This document shows, one piece after another, positions 55,063-59,068 of a DNA stretch of 59,068 bases. The DNA is from Lysinibacillus mangiferihumi (lineage in GTDB: Bacteria > Bacillota > Bacilli > Bacillales_A > Planococcaceae): NCBI RefSeq assembly GCF_003049665.1, contig NZ_PYWM01000030.1, forward strand, positions 1 through 59,068. The letters are read 5' to 3'. The position numbers and the translations under genes were made by a program. The notes below the pieces were generated by a model that saw nothing but the letters and a program-made list of their open reading frames with translations, was not told the DNA's origin and made no database searches. Within the stretch, counting starts at the first letter, position 1; each line of letters starts with the position of its first letter.

Positions 55063-56118
55063 TTAAATGAAACTGTAATTAATAATAGGATTTACATTCT
55101 CTATCCTTTCTTCACTTCTTTCAAGAATATACATAGGAATTATTTCATTTCCGAGTGCACCTGACCAAGTACATAAAGTAAGATCAATTTTTTCACCAGT
55201 ACCCTCCAAACGAATAATTGGCCATTTTTTTTCAAGACATGCCGGCCATGTAAGTAATTCGTCACCAGGAATTACAGATAACTCCTTTATCTCATTTTTT
55301 ATTTTGTAGGTTCCTCTAACAGTGCATTCATGAAGTAGAATTGAATTATTCATTGCTTGAATATAATAATGCCAAGGCTTAATCCCCCAAGTAACAATTA
55401 ATATTCCTTCTTCAAAACATTTATCAACTAAATTGGTTGTAGTAAATAACTCAACAAGGTTTAATGGCTCATCCCCAACTTCACTCCTTATAAATTCACT
55501 AAAAAGTTTTAAATCCACCATAAAAAAACCTAGATGTCCTAAACCACCATAAACCTTAGATTTGGTAACATTTTTATTCTTATATATATCAATAGAGTTT
55601 TTGAATATTAGCACATAGACAGTAACTGTCTCAATCTTTTGTTCATAATCGGTTAAAAACAGAGGAGCTTCTGACGATAAAAATTCAGGTTTTTGAATCC
55701 CATGACGAAAAACTTGAATTTTGATATTGTAATCCCCTTTTAATTCCGGACAATTTTTTCGATAAGCATTTTTTTTAGAAACTGCCCCCTCTTTAAAAGC
55801 TTGTTGAATAACTTTATTTTGGCTTTGCTTTTGTAACTCCAAATTATTTTCATGCATGTAACAAATAAAATCTTCTTCAATAAAAGTTACGTCGTTATAT
55901 AGTACTTCTGTTATTTTTTCACCTAATGTAGAGGAATCCAACAATAATTGCGTTCCATTTTTCACTTCTTCAACAATCAATTTAAATTTACAAATATCGT
56001 ATTGGCTTACAGTGTCATTTATAGGGATTTCTAGTGTTACACTATTCGTTAGCAAATGGGCATCTTTTATAGTATTGGTACAATAACCTTCTTCGAACAA
56101 AAATGCTGTATTATTCAT
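55063..56118 (-). CDS. Unrecognised protein in the immunity array (351 aa)
   Basis: Cytosolic, family unknown to me. ATG 56118 has AGGAG eight nt upstream. N-terminal half beta-rich with VTLEIPINDTVSQYDICKF; a basic middle segment AFKEGAVSKKNAYRKNCPEL; then YGGLGHLGFFMVDLKLFSEF and IKPWHYYIQAMNNSILLHEC. The C-terminus IIRLEGTGEKIDLTLCTWSG ends ILERSEERIENVNPII. The size exceeds normal immunity proteins. It lies between two Imm11-like type A genes, starting 20 bp after 56138's stop, so it is probably co-transcribed. Confidence 0.55.
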   Translation of the reverse strand: MNNTAFLFEEGYCTNTIKDAHLLTNSVTLEIPINDTVSQYDICKFKLIVEEVKNGTQLLLDSSTLGEKITEVLYNDVTFIEEDFICYMHENNLELQKQSQNKVIQQAFKEGAVSKKNAYRKNCPELKGDYNIKIQVFRHGIQKPEFLSSEAPLFLTDYEQKIETVTVYVLIFKNSIDIYKNKNVTKSKVYGGLGHLGFFMVDLKLFSEFIRSEVGDEPLNLVELFTTTNLVDKCFEEGILIVTWGIKPWHYYIQAMNNSILLHECTVRGTYKIKNEIKELSVIPGDELLTWPACLEKKWPIIRLEGTGEKIDLTLCTWSGALGNEIIPMYILERSEERIENVNPIINYSFI

Positions 56119-56137
56119 TAAATTCACTCCTATTTCG

Positions 56138-56767
56138 TTAATTCACGATAGATTGTAGATAGTTAGGCACTAACGCTAAATCCATAAATTGAATCCCCTT
56201 AAGATCATCCTTTTCACACAATGATTTAAATCTCTCCGAACAAAATAGGTATCTTCCTAGTTTTAGATCGTTTAATTGAAATAAATCACAGTCCGTTTCT
56301 TTTAACACCAAATTAATATATCTATCAACAAAACTTCCACCAACTTTTAATTTTGCATTGCTTGGCACTTCTCTTGTAAGAAACGCAGACTTTTCATAAT
56401 CAACCAATGATTGTCTATTAATACATTTCATAAAGAAAAATACATCCTTTACTTTTGGTCTACCTTTTGTACTTACAATTTCCAAATTAGCTATAACATA
56501 ATCCTGTAATGCATTCCTTTGTTCCATTGCAGATAAAAATTTTTCAGACAGTATATGACCGAAGAAATTTTCATAATAATCAAATTGAACTTTGCTTCTC
56601 GTTATTAACCAAAGGTCTTTTGGAAACGCCATTTGTTCAATAAATGGCCGATTCCATTCATAGTTCATTCCTTCTACATATTTTTCTTCAGTAAAGCTTT
56701 CGTGCAAAACCCCGTCTAAATAAATGGGAGAAGTATCTCTATCATTGACTAACATAAAATATTTCAT
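56138..56767 (-). CDS. Imm11-like immunity protein, type A (209 aa)
   Basis: Close relative of the gene at 54283. MKYFMLVNDRDTSPIYLDGV, DLWLITRSKVQFDYYENFFG and SERFKSLCEKDDLKGIQFMD are the shared blocks. ATG 56767 follows AGGGG; an upstream in-frame start at 56863 would add 32 unrelated residues. Likely immunity protein, alternating with unrelated genes in the array. Confidence 0.62.
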   Translation of the reverse strand: MKYFMLVNDRDTSPIYLDGVLHESFTEEKYVEGMNYEWNRPFIEQMAFPKDLWLITRSKVQFDYYENFFGHILSEKFLSAMEQRNALQDYVIANLEIVSTKGRPKVKDVFFFMKCINRQSLVDYEKSAFLTREVPSNAKLKVGGSFVDRYINLVLKETDCDLFQLNDLKLGRYLFCSERFKSLCEKDDLKGIQFMDLALVPNYLQSIVN

Positions 56768-56880
56768 TAAGTTACCCCTATCGTTAGCTAGTTGGTTAAT
56801 CGAAAATTTAATTAAGTCTATTGCGATATGCAATCGCATTTCTTTTACATAAGCCAAGCTCAAGAACTCACTATAATATT

Positions 56881-57732
56881 TTAGATTTTCTTAATTTTTA
56901 CATTCGCACCCAAAGAAATAAAATAATTTGCTAAAACTAAAGTATTTTCCCCATATCCCTCAGCTATTAGAAACTCATTACTATTTAAACGATTTCGTAT
57001 TTCTTCGAATGATAGTCCAGTTTCTTTTTTTAATGCTAGAATCACTTTTGATTTATGATCACCTGGATGCTCAAGATACACATAATATTTTTTTACTTTT
57101 TCGTTAGTTTTGGAATCAATTGGGACAAAACTTCCTTTTGATTTTGCAATCGGAAGAAAGTCGCATAATAATTTAATTTCTTCATTATGTAATTTAACTT
57201 TCCACTCTTTCTCCATACAATTAAAAAAATCAGATTGATATTCCCCGCTTTTATAATATCTATCCTCATGTTTATCAAGCCAAACCGACAAAAAATAGTC
57301 GAACTTTTCCAGTGAATCCACAAGTAGTTTCGGGGAAAAATCCCCTCCTGCATAATCGTAATAAATTGGCGTTTCTTCTTTACTTATATCTGCAATGACT
57401 GGGTTTCCGCTCCAACTGGCAATATTGATCCAATTCTCCTGCCATTTCATTGTCTCTGAGCTATCTATCCACCCTTTATCGTCTCTAATAAACCTGTAGC
57501 CCTCTAAAGCTACCGTTAGATTCTCTATTCCAAATAGATAGAAATCGTTCGTCCACAAAAACATTACGTCTTTATCTCTTGGTAAATCACTGTACCATTT
57601 CAAAAGTGTTTGATTTAAAATAGGGAGATTATAAATTTTTTCTAACTCTTGTTTCGTTTCATTAATTGTTCCTAAATATCGCAACTTACTAGTATTTTCA
57701 ATTTTAGAAATCGAATGCGCTAGGTTCTTCAT
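56881..57732 (-). CDS. SUKH-like protein with C-terminal L7/L12-like domain
   Basis: Protein of 283 aa. Residues 25-190 look SMI1/KNR4-like: ELEKIYNLPILNQTLLKWYS, DFYLFGIENL, and WINIASWSGNPVIADISKEE with DYAGGDFSP. Residues 210-283 (YYVYLEHPGDHKSKVILALK, TGLSFEEIRNRLNS, LANYFISLGANVKIKKI) resemble the C-terminal domain of ribosomal protein L7/L12 or ClpS, an adaptor fold. AAGGAGG precedes the ATG. The fusion suggests an immunity protein with a protein-binding tail; SUKH assignment is moderate, the tail better supported. Confidence 0.6.
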   Translation of the reverse strand: MKNLAHSISKIENTSKLRYLGTINETKQELEKIYNLPILNQTLLKWYSDLPRDKDVMFLWTNDFYLFGIENLTVALEGYRFIRDDKGWIDSSETMKWQENWINIASWSGNPVIADISKEETPIYYDYAGGDFSPKLLVDSLEKFDYFLSVWLDKHEDRYYKSGEYQSDFFNCMEKEWKVKLHNEEIKLLCDFLPIAKSKGSFVPIDSKTNEKVKKYYVYLEHPGDHKSKVILALKKETGLSFEEIRNRLNSNEFLIAEGYGENTLVLANYFISLGANVKIKKI

Positions 57733-57837
57733 TGTCCTTTAAAGCCTCCTTCACTGTTCGCTCAATCATAGCTTTTCTAATTAAAGCAGAATTATATTAT
57801 TGCTGGACGCTCTCCGACTTTAAAGCATTTAGTGCCC

Positions 57838-58374
57838 TCACGTTGCAATTCCCACTTTCTCAAAAAACAATCCTTTAATTTGATAACATTCAATAAAATC
57901 AATAAACGTTTGAGTGCAGTAATAAAAGTTTATTTTCATATCTCTAAAAAGGATTTCATTTGATATTTCGTCTATCTTGAACTTTATTTCCTTGTTCCTT
58001 AGCATACTAAGAGATTGTTGCGTATCTAAACCTTCAAAATCAATGGCTGGAATAACTTTTAACACATTTATAAATAGGTACTCCTCTGGAATATCTTTTA
58101 TCCTTACTGGAAGCATCTCAACTTCATTTGGCAATAATTTTTTAATATGATTTTCAAATTTCTTTTTCACAATTAAAGTAGAGCTAAAACAGCGTGCATC
58201 AAAATCTAAACGCTCATTTTTTTGTAATTTATCCCTCGATAGAGCAAAAATTTCCGCTTCCCAATCTAAAGTTATTTTTTGTCCTTTAAAAGTTGAAAAA
58301 AGACTCACATCTTTGTTATCAAGAAAAGTCAAATCGAAATAGTCAAAATCATTTCCTATTTGGAAAATATCCAT
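57838..58374 (-). CDS. Imm11-like immunity protein (178 aa)
   Basis: Paralogue of the gene at 51536. MDIFQIGNDFDYFDLTFLDN, STFKGQKITLDWEAEIFALS, RLDFDARCFSSTLIVKKKFE and a tail with FIECYQIKGLFFEKVG. ATG 58374 follows AAGGTGG; GTG 58386 is inside that site. Probably an immunity gene. Confidence 0.62.
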   Translation of the reverse strand: MDIFQIGNDFDYFDLTFLDNKDVSLFSTFKGQKITLDWEAEIFALSRDKLQKNERLDFDARCFSSTLIVKKKFENHIKKLLPNEVEMLPVRIKDIPEEYLFINVLKVIPAIDFEGLDTQQSLSMLRNKEIKFKIDEISNEILFRDMKINFYYCTQTFIDFIECYQIKGLFFEKVGIAT

Positions 58375-58401
58375 ATAATTTCCCACCTTGTATTATTACC
58401 G

Positions 58402-59016
58402 TTATGGTTTATACACACCTGCTTCATTTGAAGGAACAAAAGTAATCCCTTTCAAATTTAGTTTCTCAGCTTCTTTTTTAAACTTTTCTGAACAAATTAA
58501 TATACTTAAAAGCTTCGTATTATTTAGTAGAAAAACATCAGGGAGTACATTTGCATTTTTTAGTTGTAAGTCCCATATTTTTTTCATCAGTCCATTTTGC
58601 TTATAAAATTCAATATTCGACTTTTCCATATCGATTACATCTTCTAACCTATTGTAAAATCGCACATAGAAATATTCCTTTGAAGTTATACTCTCTTTGT
58701 GCTTGTTAACCATATGCAATTTAGTATAATGAAAATTACCTATTCCGAATTTATTTAATAGGTTTAAAAATTCTATCGATACAAAAAATCCATCACGTTT
58801 CCATCTCAAATCAAAATTATAATTTCTATCTTTTGAAACAAACCATAATTCTTCAGGTAAATCTGTCATAATATTTTTTGTTGTTCTCCATTCTCCAGCA
58901 TCAGAATCTCTTGCTTCAAATGGATTCTTTTCAAAGAATTCTGTATGCAATATCCCCTCTAGCAAAATCGGACAAAATTTATCCTCTTTTTCAAAAATCG
59001 CAAAAGTATCTTCCAT
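58402..59016 (-). CDS. Imm11-like immunity protein, type A (204 aa)
   Basis: Third, more diverged member of the type A family: ILLEGILHTEFFEKNPFEAR, ELWFVSKDRNYNFDLRWKRD and SEKFKKEAEKLNLKGITFVP. A weak GGGG site precedes the ATG. The following gene (57838) starts 27 bp after its stop, so they are likely co-transcribed. The array continues beyond the window edge, where a toxin gene may lie. Confidence 0.6.
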   Translation of the reverse strand: MEDTFAIFEKEDKFCPILLEGILHTEFFEKNPFEARDSDAGEWRTTKNIMTDLPEELWFVSKDRNYNFDLRWKRDGFFVSIEFLNLLNKFGIGNFHYTKLHMVNKHKESITSKEYFYVRFYNRLEDVIDMEKSNIEFYKQNGLMKKIWDLQLKNANVLPDVFLLNNTKLLSILICSEKFKKEAEKLNLKGITFVPSNEAGVYKP

Positions 59017-59068
59017 TTATTAAACCCCGTTTCCTTCTTTAAAGAACCTATTCCTTAAGTTATCTGCT

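Overview
The window comes from a low-GC, endospore-forming Bacillota chromosome. Gene content and order (efp, yqhT, aroQ, yqhR and yqhQ; accBC; nusB-folD; lipM and yqhL; a spoIIIA operon; a B12-dependent ribonucleotide reductase) suggest Planococcaceae/Lysinibacillus, but that is inference. No rRNA, tRNA or CRISPR array was seen.

1-25 kb is mostly housekeeping. The 5' end of a group IIC intron sits directly behind the folD terminator. Then come folD-nusB, a bmrR-bmr efflux pair, yqhY, a complete fructose PTS operon (ptsH-ptsI-fruR-fruK-fruA) behind a promoter with phased TTCATTCAAA repeats, a SAM methyltransferase, accBC and a reduced spoIIIA operon (AC to AH, very short AF, no AA or AB in place). 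A nitronate monooxygenase-like gene occupies the usual AA/AB position. After efp, yqhT, aroQ, yqhR and yqhQ come a second NMO-like gene and a LytTR/DUF3021/ABC-transporter operon.

25-36 kb carries an ECF sigma factor with an overlapping LCP-domain partner and a likely autoregulatory promoter. Next is a class II ribonucleotide reductase gene (nrdJ) split by a 1.2-kb group I intron that encodes a Vsr/EDxHD-type homing endonuclease; a P1 helix can be drawn at the 5' splice site. lipM, yqhL, a TPR protein and a glycine riboswitch controlling an amino-acid permease follow.

36.5-39 kb holds the most striking locus: a compact microcin C-like cluster. A strong promoter precedes a 10-codon ORF (MLPAFRNGDR), then a terminator hairpin, an MccB-like E1 adenylyltransferase and an overlapping MFS exporter. 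The first seven residues look like a classical MccA heptapeptide ending in Asn, but the ORF runs on for Gly-Asp-Arg.

39-44 kb has glutaminase and a 950-residue secreted repeat protein. 44-59 kb is an AT-rich polymorphic-toxin/immunity island on the minus strand. It has a toxin with two tandem immunity paralogues, SUKH, YezG, DUF1963, DUF5713 and at least six Imm11-like genes, a SUKH-like protein fused to an L7/L12-like tail, several unrecognised genes, decayed toxin and immunity genes, and IS110 and IS1182 remnants.
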